Notes: a model not told the origin generated them from the letters alone. Shown: positions 42,288 to 57,245, counted from the first letter of the stretch. The stretch: DNA of 64,000 bases from Shouchella miscanthi (GCF_007725405.1 NZ_CP042163.1:3906001-3970000); one strand, 5' to 3'. Translations and numbers: made by a program.

Positions 42288-43106
42288 TTATTCCGTTTCG
42301 CCTTCAAGTTCTTCACCAACAGATGGCTTGTTTTCTTCCGGCTTTTCATTTTCATCAGGCTTTTCGTTTTCATCTGGCTTTTCATTTTCTTCTTTTTCGT
42401 TCTCTTTTTCTTTTTCTTTCTTCTCACCTTGTGGAGCAAAGGCAGCAATGTCTTCAACTGATTTTTCCATTGCGTCAGTCGGATTAACTGCTACACCATC
42501 ATGGCGCACTTCAAAGTGAACATGAATTCCTGCTTCTTGGTTGTATGAATTGGCACCTGCTTCACCAATGACATCGCCTTGAGAAACCTCTTTGCCTTCC
42601 TTCACTTCTAGAGTTGAAAGACTAGAGTAATGTGTCACAACACCATCACCATGATCGACTTCTACGACAAAACCTAGTAACGAATCTTTCATCGCTTTTG
42701 TGACAACACCGCTCATCGAAGCCATTACAGGAAACGCTTCTCCGTTCTTACTTGCAAAATCAACGCCTTTGTTTTCTACATACATGTTGTTAAAATAGAC
42801 AATAGCTTGCTCTTGCTCTTCCACTTCTGCTTGTGCATCATAGAAGATTCCTACTCTATCAAAATCTGTTTCATTTTCAACAGGTAGGTGGAAGGATTCA
42901 TTTGCAACGTTTACAGGAGCTGTTGGCTCTTCTGTTTGTTCAGGTCCTTCACTAATCTCTAATTCTCTTTCTGTATCTTCTCCACTTTGAAGAAATAAAA
43001 CCGTACTCAAAAGACCAGCAGCAGCAGCAAGATAAACACTCGGTAACACCCAACGCTTACGCATCAAATCTTGAATTTTGTTTGAAGAATTTTTTTCTTC
43101 TTTCAT
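42288..43106 (-). CDS. spoIIQ: Stage II sporulation protein SpoIIQ (degenerate LytM)
   Basis: A 272-residue forespore membrane protein. The start at 43106 follows AGAGGTGATG. A single helix (VLPSVYLAAAAGLLSTVLFL) is followed by a LytM/M23 domain. The second zinc motif GIHVHFEVRHDG (His195, His197) is kept, but the first motif reads NKGVDFA with Asn112 where an active enzyme has His, so the peptidase is probably inactive, as in B. subtilis. SpoIIQ binds SpoIIIAH across the intermembrane space. An unusual Lys/Glu/Asn/Pro-rich tail of about 50 residues follows. Confidence 0.95.
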   Translation of the reverse strand: MKEEKNSSNKIQDLMRKRWVLPSVYLAAAAGLLSTVLFLQSGEDTERELEISEGPEQTEEPTAPVNVANESFHLPVENETDFDRVGIFYDAQAEVEEQEQAIVYFNNMYVENKGVDFASKNGEAFPVMASMSGVVTKAMKDSLLGFVVEVDHGDGVVTHYSSLSTLEVKEGKEVSQGDVIGEAGANSYNQEAGIHVHFEVRHDGVAVNPTDAMEKSVEDIAAFAPQGEKKEKEKENEKEENEKPDENEKPDENEKPEENKPSVGEELEGETE

Positions 43107-43127
43107 TTTCTCATCACCTCTGCCAAT

Positions 43128-43157
43128 CATTCTGAGCAAATTAATAGAAATATATAC
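43128..43157 (-). promoter_or_regulatory. SigF-type promoter of spoIIQ
   Basis: The minus strand has GTATA (43153-43157), 15 bases, then GCTCAGAATG (43128-43137). The -10 matches GGnnAnAWTR except the second base. It ends 22 bases before the start. Confidence 0.65.
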
Positions 43158-43240
43158 ATGCCAGCGAAAAAAAGATTTAATTATTTTTCAGTAGCCGTAA
43201 CTTCGTTCATAGCAAGGGTTTATTGAAACCAGACAAACAA

Positions 43241-43279
43241 AAAAAGACTGGCTCTTTCATGAAGATGCGCAGTCTTTTC
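43241..43279 (-). terminator. Terminator after spoIID
   Basis: AAAAGACTG pairs with CAGTCTTTT across a loop, with a long T-run on the minus strand, four bases after the spoIID stop. Confidence 0.75.
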
Positions 43280-43283
43280 AAAT

Positions 43284-44303
43284 CTATCCTTCTATTTGTT
43301 CCATCGTTTCAATGGATACACCTGAATAATAGTGTAAAACAATCTCTTTATAGGTTTTTCCTTCTTTTGCCATTCCGTTTGCACCAAATTGACTCATTCC
43401 TACCCCATGGCCCCAACCTTTTGTTTGAATGACAACAGTATTTCCATTTATATACCAAGAAAAATCAGACGAATCTAAGTTCAATGCTTCTCGAATATCC
43501 CGCCCACTAAACCGCTTATCAGCGATTTGAACACGCTCCACTCGACCACCTTCTGTTCTCGATTGGATTTCACCAATAGAGCCGTCGCCCCTTAACGTTA
43601 CGCCTAATTTTTCTTCAAATTCTTCTATTGTCAACGTCACCTCTTCATCAAACCGAGGAGAATTCTGATCCCACGGACTTTCTACACTTTTTAAATAAGG
43701 AATTTCTTGTGCCCAATAATCCTCTGAATTCTCGGTATACCCATTACTAGTCGAAAAAAATGCTGCCGTAATAGGTTGCTCGTTATAAACGATTACTTCT
43801 CCTGCTGTCGCAAGAACCGCTTTTTCTACCTTTGCCCAGTTTTCATCAAACTTGTCTCCCCACTTTTCCTTTAGTTCTTCTTTATTTTGATACACTTGAT
43901 GCGTTACGGTGTCTGTTACAAGTGCATCTCCAGGAACATTGCGGCTGTCATCAGCTATATTCTTCTGCGACATGAGATAAGTCTGAGCTGCTAAAGATTG
44001 AGCTTTTAAAGCCTCAAGCTCATATTCTACAGGCATCTCCGAGGCAACAACACCTATTACATAATCCGTTAAGGCGACGGCTTCTACTTCTTCCTTTTGT
44101 GAGCGGTACACGTCAATTGTCGGTTCTGGCTTAATAACTTCTGATTGTACAATTGGCTCACTCGCTTGGCTTGTCTTCTCTAAAGGCGCTAGTTTAAATG
44201 GTTCATGAGCGGTTTGATTGCTCTCATTTATACTTACCATTGCTGCGGGAATGAGAAGGATGACAACAATTAGAAGTACAGCTGGAATCAAAATCTGTTT
44301 CAT
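43284..44303 (-). CDS. spoIID: Stage II sporulation protein SpoIID (lytic transglycosylase)
   Basis: A 339-residue membrane-anchored septal wall hydrolase with an N-terminal helix (ILIPAVLLIVVILLIPAAMV). Conserved parts are LTDYVIGVVASEMPVEYELE (with the catalytic Glu of the SpoIID domain in SEMP), EALKAQSLAAQTYL, and TKGWGHGVGMSQFGANGMA at the C-terminus. It works with SpoIIM and SpoIIP in engulfment. TAGGAGG lies before the ATG. It follows murA as in B. subtilis. Confidence 0.96.
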   Translation of the reverse strand: MKQILIPAVLLIVVILLIPAAMVSINESNQTAHEPFKLAPLEKTSQASEPIVQSEVIKPEPTIDVYRSQKEEVEAVALTDYVIGVVASEMPVEYELEALKAQSLAAQTYLMSQKNIADDSRNVPGDALVTDTVTHQVYQNKEELKEKWGDKFDENWAKVEKAVLATAGEVIVYNEQPITAAFFSTSNGYTENSEDYWAQEIPYLKSVESPWDQNSPRFDEEVTLTIEEFEEKLGVTLRGDGSIGEIQSRTEGGRVERVQIADKRFSGRDIREALNLDSSDFSWYINGNTVVIQTKGWGHGVGMSQFGANGMAKEGKTYKEIVLHYYSGVSIETMEQIEG

Positions 44304-44382
44304 GGCATTCCTCCTACATTAGACAATTACCTACTTTAGAGACTATGTCCATGAACGGAAAAAAAGACGTTTTTTTCACAGC

Positions 44383-44412
44383 AAAAAAAGCACACCGCCT
44401 GGTATGCTTTTT
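44383..44412 (-). terminator. Terminator after murA
   Basis: GCATACC pairs with GGTGTGC around a GC-rich loop; the minus strand ends in TTTTTTT. Confidence 0.65.
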
Positions 44413-44467
44413 CGACTAAAATCCCAGCAAATCGACAAGATTTCACTATTTCCCCGGAAATACAACC

Positions 44468-45766
44468 TTATAGCAATTCTGCTGTTTTTTCAAATTCATT
44501 TTCTAACTGCTCTTCCACTCGTTCAATATCAGCACCTAATGCTTTAAGCTTTTCCGTTAAACCCACGTAACCGCGGTCTAGGTGCTTTAATTCTGTAACA
44601 CGAGTATATCCATCTGCTACTAATCCTGCGATGACCAATGCGGCACCCGCACGTAAGTCTGTTGCACCTACCTCTGCACCTTGTAATGACGTAGGACCGG
44701 ATACAATCGCAGAACGGCCTTCGATTTTAATGTTTCCGTTCATTCTACGGAACTCTTCAACGTGCATAAAACGATTCTCAAAAACCGTTTCTGTTACAAC
44801 ACTTGTACCCTCAGCTCGAATAAGCAATGCCATCATTTGTGCTTGCATATCCGTTGGGAAGCCTGGATGAGGCATTGTTTTAATATCTACGGCTTTAAGC
44901 ACTTCTGGACCAATAACACGAAGTCCTGTTTCACCTTCTTGAATCTCTACACCCATTTCGCGCATTTTTGCTACAAGAGGACGCATATGCTCAGCAATTG
45001 CACCTTCAACGAACACATCTCCACCTGTAATGGCAGCAGCAACCATAAATGTTCCTGCTTCAATGCGATCAGGAATAACCGAGTGAACCGCACCATGAAG
45101 CGCAGCTACACCTTCAATTCTAATAACACCTGTGCCAGCGCCTCTTACCTTTGCGCCCATTGCGTTTAAATAATTTGCTAAATCAACAATTTCAGGCTCT
45201 TCAGCGACATTTTCAATGATTGTTGTTCCTTCAGCCAGAACAGCCGCCATCATAATGTTTTCCGTTGCTCCAACACTTGGAAAATCAAGATAAATCTTCG
45301 TTCCTTGAAGCTTTCCATCGATGCGAGCTTCAATAAAGCCATTTCCAATTTCTACTGTTGCACCCATCGCTTCAAACCCTTTTAGGTGTTGCTCAATCGG
45401 GCGTGAACCAATGGCACATCCACCTGGCAATGCAATTCTTGCGCGACCAACACGTGCAAGTAAAGGACCCATTACTAGGAAAGATGCACGCATTTTACGA
45501 ACGTATTCAAACGGTGCTTCCGTCTTAAGCGCACGATTAGCATGAACAACGAAACGTCCATCTTCATAATCAACTGCTACGTTCAAATTTGTCAAAACTT
45601 CCTTCATTGTATAAACATCTGTAAGAGATGGTACTTCCTCGATAACACTATTTCCGTTTTCCGCTAAAATTGATGCTGCTATTACAGGTAGGACGGCGTT
45701 CTTTGCACCCTCTACCTTCACGGAGCCGTGCAGCTTGTTGCCGCCACGGACAATGATTTTTTCCAA
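44468..45766 (-). CDS. murA: UDP-N-acetylglucosamine 1-carboxyvinyltransferase
   Basis: A 432-residue enolpyruvyl transferase, the first committed step of peptidoglycan synthesis. [20 protein letters not shown] at the start binds UDP-GlcNAc; the catalytic loop is [10 protein letters not shown] with Cys117, which also makes the enzyme fosfomycin-sensitive. The end [12 protein letters not shown] and [12 protein letters not shown] are standard. The position next to ywmB and spoIID fits the murAA paralogue of Bacillus. Confidence 0.96.
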   Translation of the reverse strand: MEKIIVRGGNKLHGSVKVEGAKNAVLPVIAASILAENGNSVIEEVPSLTDVYTMKEVLTNLNVAVDYEDGRFVVHANRALKTEAPFEYVRKMRASFLVMGPLLARVGRARIALPGGCAIGSRPIEQHLKGFEAMGATVEIGNGFIEARIDGKLQGTKIYLDFPSVGATENIMMAAVLAEGTTIIENVAEEPEIVDLANYLNAMGAKVRGAGTGVIRIEGVAALHGAVHSVIPDRIEAGTFMVAAAITGGDVFVEGAIAEHMRPLVAKMREMGVEIQEGETGLRVIGPEVLKAVDIKTMPHPGFPTDMQAQMMALLIRAEGTSVVTETVFENRFMHVEEFRRMNGNIKIEGRSAIVSGPTSLQGAEVGATDLRAGAALVIAGLVADGYTRVTELKHLDRGYVGLTEKLKALGADIERVEEQLENEFEKTAELL

Positions 45767-45807
45767 CGTATTCCCCTCCGCGTCTGATATTTGTCTCTTC
45801 TATATTA

Positions 45808-46563
45808 TCAATATTCAGTCGTAATTATAGGCGTTCCAAAAGTTACTGTTGTTCTAGAGCCCAACTCTTGATTTTCGCGTAATGCGATTTGAACGTTCAT
45901 CTCTTTATCATCATTTGTCGCAATACCATTGGTCCATCCTTTATGATATGCAGAGATAGATACAAACGTTTTTTCTTCTAGGCCCTCTAATGTGGTCGCG
46001 CCCAATTGACTTACTAAATCCTCGGCCTCAATCATTAAATCTTGAGGCGTATCGTCCATTTCTGCCGTTAGTTCATAAAACGACATAGACGATTTTAAAT
46101 CAAAACCTAATGTACGTAATCGATCTTTAAACAATTGTTGATTCTTGAGTTCACCATTTCCATTTGAAAGGAGCTCATACGTTTTTTCTACTTTGTAACC
46201 TTTTGTTGTTGAGGTCGCTATCCATTTAACTTTTTCCAGTAACTTTCCCTCATAATCGCCATTTATAAACGTGACATGCACATAATTATTGTCTTCTTCC
46301 AAAGAAGCACGTTCAAATTCAGGATATTCCTGTTCGAACTGGTCTAGCTGTGTATAAAAATCATCTACATGTTCGCTTTGATTTTTTATGCGGACTTGCC
46401 AATCTGTCATTGTCATTTTATTTTTCTCAACAAGGTCATTAAAGGCATTCATTTGATGATAGAATGTATCTTCTTTTCCTAAGGTATCTTTCTCAAAAGC
46501 AAAAAGAACGCTACAGAAAACAACGATAAGCAATAGAAAACAGACAGAATACATTTTATTCAT
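45808..46563 (-). CDS. ywmB: YwmB-family secreted protein (TATA-box-binding-like fold)
   Basis: A 251-residue protein with an N-terminal signal or anchor (MYSVCFLLLIVVFCSVLFAF). The start at 46563 was chosen behind GGAGGGG. The pattern QVRIKNQSEHVDDFYTQLDQ and SISAYHKGWTNGIATND agrees with the YwmB family, located upstream of murA in many bacilli. The function is unknown; position suggests a link to the envelope or sporulation. Confidence 0.88.
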   Translation of the reverse strand: MNKMYSVCFLLLIVVFCSVLFAFEKDTLGKEDTFYHQMNAFNDLVEKNKMTMTDWQVRIKNQSEHVDDFYTQLDQFEQEYPEFERASLEEDNNYVHVTFINGDYEGKLLEKVKWIATSTTKGYKVEKTYELLSNGNGELKNQQLFKDRLRTLGFDLKSSMSFYELTAEMDDTPQDLMIEAEDLVSQLGATTLEGLEEKTFVSISAYHKGWTNGIATNDDKEMNVQIALRENQELGSRTTVTFGTPIITTEY

Positions 46564-46665
46564 ATCAACATTCCCCTCCAGGACCAAAAGGTTTTCTTAC
46601 TACCATTTTTACCTGAAGCAGAAAAAGCATACATAAAAAACAAAGGTTCTTATGACATTTTTTTA

Positions 46666-46899
46666 CTAGAAAAGATAAGGTAGGTACCGAACAGCTTGGG
46701 CATACTCAATAAAAAAACGAGCAAGTAAATGTCCCAATGTAATTGCCACTAACACTTTTAAAACAGTGGCTTGGGTACTTTTTGGATTTTTCACGAACAA
46801 ATCAAAGCGGAACGATTGTAACGCCCACCATGCTATGACTAAACCGAGAAGATTTAATAGAATATGTATAAACGCTTCCAAAGCTAAATCGCTTGTCAA
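46666..46899 (-). CDS. ywzB: YwzB-family small membrane protein (DUF1146)
   Basis: A 77-residue protein with two hydrophobic helices (ILLNLLGLVIAWWALQSF and VLKVLVAITLGHLLARFFI). The WWALQSFRFDLF motif and position between ywmB and atpC are those of YwzB. The start is a TTG at 46897-46899 behind GGGG, so the exact N-terminus is less certain. The function is unknown. Confidence 0.82.
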   Translation of the reverse strand: MTSDLALEAFIHILLNLLGLVIAWWALQSFRFDLFVKNPKSTQATVLKVLVAITLGHLLARFFIEYAQAVRYLPYLF

Positions 46900-47232
46900 C
46901 CTTATGACCCCATTTCCTATTCAATCCCGGCAAACAAAAAGTCAAGCTAAAAGTTCGCAATCCATTTTCAATGATAACGGATTTACGCATAAAAAGCTAC
47001 CGCTTTCGTTAAGGAATTCATTCCACTTTCATAACAAAAAATGAAGATTTGGTTACAGTTTAGAATGATCTTTATCTAAAGCGCATTCATATGCACTTTA
47101 CCCTTATTTGCCATTTTTCTAACATGATTTTTTTGTTAAAGGCATTCTCTCACACAACACTGTAAATATCCTTCTTCTGGAGTATATGCTTACTGTCGTT
47201 ATTTGTACAATATGGTGCCTACACGTGCACCT
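46900..47232. other. Intergenic stretch without recognisable gene
   Basis: About 330 bases between ywzB and the atp terminator hold no convincing open frame with a ribosome-binding site. AT-rich runs are present but no RNA fold or operator was recognised. Confidence 0.6.
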
Positions 47233-47277
47233 AAAAAAAATCACCATCTGTTGATAAACAACAGTCTGGTGATTTTT
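47233..47277 (-). terminator. Terminator of the atp operon
   Basis: AATCACCA with TGGTGATT and TGTTG with CAACA form a stem with a small bulge; the minus strand ends in an eight-base T-run, four bases after the atpC stop. Confidence 0.88.
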
Positions 47278-47280
47278 GGT

Positions 47281-47682
47281 TTAGTTTGCTTTAGCAACAC
47301 TAAGACGAGTAACAGCTCTCATTAAAGCCGCTTCTGCACGTGCTTTATCAATATGGGCACTGTCATCATTTAAGCGTTTTTCTGCACGGTTCTTCGCTTT
47401 TTCAGCGCGTTCCGTATCAATTTGCTCTGGTGTTTCTGCAGTCTCGGCTAGTATGGTCACTTGGTCTGGACGAACTTCAATAAATCCACCGCTGACTGAT
47501 ACTTGGTCTTCTTTGCCGTCTTTCAAAAAACGAGCCCTTCCAACCGTAAGCGGAGAAACGAGGGGAATGTGCTTTGCTTTAATTCCAAGCTCCCCTTCTG
47601 TTGTCTTCACAACAACCAGCTCAGCATCACTTGAGTATACTGCACCGTCTGGAGTTACGACACTTACTTGCACGGTATTCAT
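47281..47682 (-). CDS. atpC: ATP synthase epsilon subunit
   Basis: A 133-residue F1 central-stalk subunit. The N-terminal beta sandwich ([39 protein letters not shown]) and the C-terminal helical hairpin ending [10 protein letters not shown] are complete. Epsilon controls hydrolysis by its C-terminal helices. It is the last gene of the atpZIBEFHAGDC operon. Confidence 0.97.
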   Translation of the reverse strand: MNTVQVSVVTPDGAVYSSDAELVVVKTTEGELGIKAKHIPLVSPLTVGRARFLKDGKEDQVSVSGGFIEVRPDQVTILAETAETPEQIDTERAEKAKNRAEKRLNDDSAHIDKARAEAALMRAVTRLSVAKAN

Positions 47683-47745
47683 AGAACCCCTCCTCGTCGG
47701 CTAGCTTAGAAAAGGAAACGGCTTAACCGCTCCCTTTCTTTTTTA

Positions 47746-50067
<2,322 letters not shown>

Positions 50068-50091
50068 CTAAGCAAAACTTAAGAAAATAAA

Positions 50092-51612
<1,521 letters not shown>

Positions 51613-51633
51613 TCACCCCTAACTGACAAATTG

Positions 51634-52179
51634 TTACTTCCCTGCAAGAATTCCTTTTTCAAGGCGATCAAGCTGTCCTTTTACACTGCCATCGTATACG
51701 CGATCGCCAATACGGACTTTTATTCCACCAACGAGTTGTTCTTGTACAACATTTGTGACCTCTAAAGAGCGTTTGCCTACTTTAGGTGCAAAAACAACTG
51801 CAACTTGTTCTTTTTCTGAATCACTGATTGGTTTCGCTGAGTATACAGTTGCTTCAGCGATTCCTTTCAGTTCGTTATTTAATCTCTTATACTCTGAAAG
51901 TAGTTCTGGCATCGTTGTATAACGATTCTTTTCGACTAACGTCAGTAATAACGCTAACGTTGTTTCTTGTACATTTCCTTGAAACGACTGCTTGATGACC
52001 TGAGCCTTTCTCTCTTGAGAAAGTCCTGGTGTTTCAAGTACCTTTAGCAATTCCGGTGTTTGATTAAACACGTCCCTTACTAAGGCTAAATCCTGTTCGA
52101 ATTCATTCGCTTGACCTTTGGATACACCTAACTCAAAAAGAGCAACAGCGTAACGATTGGCTACCGCTTTGTTGCTCAT
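51634..52179 (-). CDS. atpH: ATP synthase delta subunit
   Basis: A 181-residue peripheral-stalk subunit. The conserved VANRYAVALFELG start and the C-terminal QEQLVGGIKVRIGDRVYDGS are typical of OSCP/delta. Its ATG overlaps the atpF stop by four bases. It links the top of F1 to the b dimer. Confidence 0.97.
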   Translation of the reverse strand: MSNKAVANRYAVALFELGVSKGQANEFEQDLALVRDVFNQTPELLKVLETPGLSQERKAQVIKQSFQGNVQETTLALLLTLVEKNRYTTMPELLSEYKRLNNELKGIAEATVYSAKPISDSEKEQVAVVFAPKVGKRSLEVTNVVQEQLVGGIKVRIGDRVYDGSVKGQLDRLEKGILAGK

Positions 52180-52670
52180 AGCTCTTCGCCCGCTTGTTTA
52201 AGGTAGTCTTGAACAAGCTTATCTTGTTCACTTGCATCCAGTTCTTTTTCAATCACTTTCTGCGCAATTAAGACAGATAAAGAAGCGACTTGTTCACGTA
52301 ATTCCGTAACAGCTTGTTCTTTTTCATTACGAATTTCAGCAAGTGCTTGATGCTGAATTCGTTCTGCTTCAGCTTTTGCTTCGCGGACAAGGTCTTTGCC
52401 TTGCTGCTCGCCAACTTTTTTGGCGTTTTCAATCAATTCACGTGCTTCTACACGTGCTTGTTTTAATTCCTCTTTTTGTTCCTCGATCATTTTCTCTGAC
52501 TCTTTACGGTTGCGTTCAGCAGAATCAATTTGATCGTTAATCATGTCTTGACGCTTTTGCATAACACCAAGAAGCGGTCTTAATGCAAACTTCGACAGTA
52601 GCCATAAGAGTAGACCAAATCCAATAAGTTGGAAAAGGACCGTACCCCAACCAAAATCACCTAAGTTCAT
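52176..52670 (-). CDS. atpF: ATP synthase b subunit
   Basis: A 164-residue stator subunit. The start at 52670 (MNLGDFGWGTVLFQLIGFGL) follows AAGGGGTG; the seven extra residues of the open frame were rejected. One N-terminal helix is followed by a long charged coiled coil (QIDSAERNRKESEKMIEEQK onward) that dimerises. Confidence 0.96.
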   Translation of the reverse strand: MNLGDFGWGTVLFQLIGFGLLLWLLSKFALRPLLGVMQKRQDMINDQIDSAERNRKESEKMIEEQKEELKQARVEARELIENAKKVGEQQGKDLVREAKAEAERIQHQALAEIRNEKEQAVTELREQVASLSVLIAQKVIEKELDASEQDKLVQDYLKQAGEEL

Positions 52671-52775
52671 TTTTACACCCCTTATTCTCAAAAATCAGCC
52701 TTACATAAGGAAAGGCGAGAGGTTCTAGAAAAGAACGCTATCGCCTCTCAATGTTGAACGATTATTGACTTTTTG

Positions 52776-53042
<267 letters not shown>

Positions 53043-53077
53043 TTATAAATCGCCTCGGGAATAAGCCAAGGCAGGTA

Positions 53078-54226
<1,149 letters not shown>

Positions 54227-54237
<11 letters not shown>

Positions 54238-54463
54238 CTTCGTTATCGTCTCCTAAAAATGGCTGAACAACTTTGGAAATGCTGTATATACTCGTTAACA
54301 TTCCAACTAATAGGCATATGATTAAGAAGACTGGGCTTGCGTTCAATAGCTTATCCAGCCATATCCCTAAAAATAAGCCTCCGACCGTACCTCCAATCAC
54401 GCATGATAAAATGGTTGAAACTAGCATGAACGCTCGCATTGGATTCTTACTTTGTTTCGACAA
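54227..54463 (-). CDS. atpZ: AtpZ, first gene of the atp operon
   Basis: A 78-residue two-helix protein (AFMLVSTILSCVIGGTVGGL and VFLIICLLVGMLTSIYSISK). A TTG at 54461-54463, eight bases after GAGAGGGG, is the likely start; another TTG 18 bases earlier overlaps the binding site itself. The GGTVGGLFLGIWLDKLL motif is the AtpZ/AtpI signature. AtpZ is found at the head of atp operons in alkaliphilic Bacillus. Confidence 0.9.
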
Positions 54464-54538
54464 TGAAATAGCCCCTCTCAATTAGAGTGAAAGCCACTAC
54501 AATCGCATATGTAACCCTTATCATGGTAACCCTTAGTA

Positions 54539-54567
54539 ATCGTACAATAGCTACTTTCCTCTGTCAA
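54539..54567 (-). promoter_or_regulatory. SigA promoter of the atp operon
   Basis: The minus strand has TTGACA (54562-54567), 17 bases, TACGAT (54539-54544), about 76 bases before the atpZ start. This is the best -35/-10 pair in the window. Confidence 0.85.
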
Positions 54568-54862
54568 CGAATTTTGAAAGAATCTCAAAAGAGTTTAAAA
54601 AAGGGGATTGATTGTTCACATAACTGTCAAAAAAAACCGCGGACTGGATGAGAGTCGTTTAAGTACAGTACTTTGAGTATCAATTATTTCTATATGCCTT
54701 TACAAAACCTTTACTTATTCTTAACATTCAAACCACTCCCACTAAGTAAATGCATTGACTTTCTCTTCCAGTTATGTCCTTCTTTTCGTCTTTACGAATG
54801 GCCACAACATAAAACGTTCACCACTATTAGCTAAACAATGTGCTCACTATCAAAAATAAACT
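54568..54862. other. Intergenic stretch upstream of the atp promoter
   Basis: About 300 AT-rich bases between the atp promoter and the protease terminator carry no convincing gene. An additional TTGACA lies near 54624 without a partner -10 element. Confidence 0.6.
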
Positions 54863-54892
54863 AAAGACTCAAGGCCATTGCCTTGAGTCTTT
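54863..54892 (-). terminator. Terminator after the Vpr-like protease gene
   Basis: AAAGACTCAAGGC pairs with GCCTTGAGTCTTT around CATT, in the gap downstream of the protease stop. Confidence 0.8.
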
Positions 54893-54906
54893 ACATGTAC
54901 CTCTTA

Positions 54907-57180
54907 TTACGGACCAATCCACTCCTCTCCAATGTCAATCATGGCTTCAAGAGTATCTGTTTTCCCTTCATTTTTAGCATAAATAAGCGCTTTATAACGA
55001 CCAGGCGCAATCTGTAAATTGGTAATCTCGCCGTTTACCATACCTCTACTTTGATCTTTATTTTCAATAATTGTCGCTACAAATTCTAACGTATCTGGGT
55101 CAAATAAATGCACACTCGACTCTTCCGCTCCGCTTGGTAAATAGTATTCATAATAGTATCCGTTCGCTTTATCGCTGTGAGCCATTTGAAAGGCCATCAC
55201 TCGAGGGTAATTTGGTTCCTCTATGAAAAGCATATACGGAAGGTCAATTTCCTCCTCATGATTACGAACGGTAATGTAGCCAGTATGAAGCCCTTTTTGA
55301 ATTGCTTGTTGATCAATGGTCGCTGTGAGTGTAAATGCCTTTTTTGACTGACCATTAACTGTTACTTTTTCTTCAAATTCCCACGAAATACCGTCTACCT
55401 CACCAATTGGCGGATCAATGGTGTAGTCTTTTTGAGATTTGCTGATGTTTTCGATAGAAATGGTCACCTCTTTTTCCACCACATGCTCTCCTTTTTCAAG
55501 TTCTCCAAATGAGAGGGTTGCTGGTGAGATAAGGGTGCTTGTTTGGATTGCTTTATCTACTTGCAAACGACCTGCCCCTTGTTCAAACGGCAGATACTCT
55601 TTTCCTTGTTCATCTTGTAAACGCTTTGTAGAGTTCAGTAGTGCCGATTTCACTTGTTCTGGTTTCCAATCTGGATGTTGTTCAATTAGTAAGGCCGCAG
55701 CCCCTGCCACGTGTGGACTTGCCATGCTTGTTCCGTTTAAATCTAAATAGCCTTTCGGTACGGTGCTTTGAATCGCTACACCTGGCGCAACGAGGTCAGG
55801 CTTTATTTCCCACGTTTCTGTAACCGGCCCTCTAGAGCTAAAAGGTGCCATTAAGTCTTGTTTGACGCTATAGTGTGTGTCCACTTTCACTTTATGCTTC
55901 CGTTGATTTAATAGTGATAGAAGTGCTTCACCCTCGGTTTTAGAAAGAGTTGCTCCTATAATAGGAATCGGTTCTGTTACAGCTCCTGCAAAAGCACCCT
56001 CTAAATTGTTGTAAATAAGGACCCCTTTCGCTCCGGCTTTAGAGGCAAACGCTAATTTTTCCGCGAAATTCGAGCGGCCTCTTTTAATGAGAACAAGCTT
56101 GTCTTTAACATCCTTCCCTTTATAGTCTGTCAATAGTCCGTGACCAACGTCCACCAGTTCTAAACTTGCCTTTAGTTGCCAACTTTTCGCACCTAGAATA
56201 GGGGTTAACGTTAATTCATCCTTTAACCCACTTACGTTGATGGCTGGCACTTCAACAGGCGGCAAAGAAGCGCCCACGGAAATGGCTTTTGTTGAAGTTC
56301 CAGGTGAACCAACAGACCACATATTCGGTCCGCTATTTCCATTTGACGTTACCGCAACAATGCCTTTCTCTACGACTCGATCAAGAGCTAAACTCGTTGG
56401 CCAGTCAGGTCCGTTAACCGTATTCCCTAATGACAAATTAATCACATCGACATCGTCTTCAAACGCTCGTTCAATCGCTTCTAATATATGTTCTGTTGTC
56501 CCTTGTCCACCAGGTCCAAGAGCCCGGTATGCGTAAATTTCAGCTTCCGGAGCAACCCCTTTAATCCGTCCATTAGCAGCAATAATCCCTGCCACATGTG
56601 TGCCATGTAACGTAGGTTCTCCTTGTGATTTTTTTGTTTCCATCGGATCATCATCCTGATCGACTATATCGTAGCCACCACGATAGTTCGCCTCTAAATC
56701 AGGGTGCTTGTAATCCACACCTGTATCAATTACACCAACTTTGACACCTTTACCAGTTAAGAGGCGCTCTTTCCCATCTTGTTTATCCATTAAACGGTCC
56801 CCTGCACCGATAAAAGGGATGCTTCCTTCAAGACTTGGCTGGTAATGAGCCACATCATCTACACGGGCAATGACACTCAACTGCCTTAACCGCTCAATAT
56901 CTTTTTCAGCAATCTCCAATGAGAACCCACCGTAAACATTCGCATAAATATTTCTAATTGTTGCTGAGGAAATGCGGTTTTCTACAACGCCAACAGCTCG
57001 ATTTACATCTCCGGACGCCGACACAATCACAACTCTTTTACTACTATCTAGTGTCTGTTGTTGCTTTTCAGCCGCCAAGGCTACTCCGTTTACTCCCGTT
57101 GCCATACTCATACCTTGCAAGAGCATTAGAACACTAAGTATTCCTACTACTAACCGATGCACTCTACCTCGTTTCGTCAT
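54907..57180 (-). CDS. Secreted subtilisin-like serine protease, Vpr type
   Basis: A 757-residue precursor. A signal peptide (LVVGILSVLMLLQGMSMATG) is followed by an I9-like propeptide (to about residue 110) and the S8 catalytic domain: Asp152 in VGVIDTGVDYKHP, His192 in LHGTHVAGII and Ser484 in NGTSMASPHVAG. A PA-type insert lies at about residues 330-430 (LVLIKRGRSNFAEKL). The C-terminal 220 residues form beta-rich domains with no anchor. It probably degrades extracellular protein or peptides. It sits between upp and the atp operon, where B. subtilis has no such gene. Confidence 0.93.
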   Translation of the reverse strand: MTKRGRVHRLVVGILSVLMLLQGMSMATGVNGVALAAEKQQQTLDSSKRVVIVSASGDVNRAVGVVENRISSATIRNIYANVYGGFSLEIAEKDIERLRQLSVIARVDDVAHYQPSLEGSIPFIGAGDRLMDKQDGKERLLTGKGVKVGVIDTGVDYKHPDLEANYRGGYDIVDQDDDPMETKKSQGEPTLHGTHVAGIIAANGRIKGVAPEAEIYAYRALGPGGQGTTEHILEAIERAFEDDVDVINLSLGNTVNGPDWPTSLALDRVVEKGIVAVTSNGNSGPNMWSVGSPGTSTKAISVGASLPPVEVPAINVSGLKDELTLTPILGAKSWQLKASLELVDVGHGLLTDYKGKDVKDKLVLIKRGRSNFAEKLAFASKAGAKGVLIYNNLEGAFAGAVTEPIPIIGATLSKTEGEALLSLLNQRKHKVKVDTHYSVKQDLMAPFSSRGPVTETWEIKPDLVAPGVAIQSTVPKGYLDLNGTSMASPHVAGAAALLIEQHPDWKPEQVKSALLNSTKRLQDEQGKEYLPFEQGAGRLQVDKAIQTSTLISPATLSFGELEKGEHVVEKEVTISIENISKSQKDYTIDPPIGEVDGISWEFEEKVTVNGQSKKAFTLTATIDQQAIQKGLHTGYITVRNHEEEIDLPYMLFIEEPNYPRVMAFQMAHSDKANGYYYEYYLPSGAEESSVHLFDPDTLEFVATIIENKDQSRGMVNGEITNLQIAPGRYKALIYAKNEGKTDTLEAMIDIGEEWIGP

Positions 57181-57245
57181 ACGTTACGTCTCCCCTACTG
57201 CTTGTCGTATCGGTTAGTATGCGAATGGAGCTGATTTTTTATACA

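Noticed and set aside
42238-42519. Ser/Phe-rich plus-strand frame over the spoIIQ tail
   Set aside because: It is the antisense of the Glu/Lys/Asn repeats, with no independent features.
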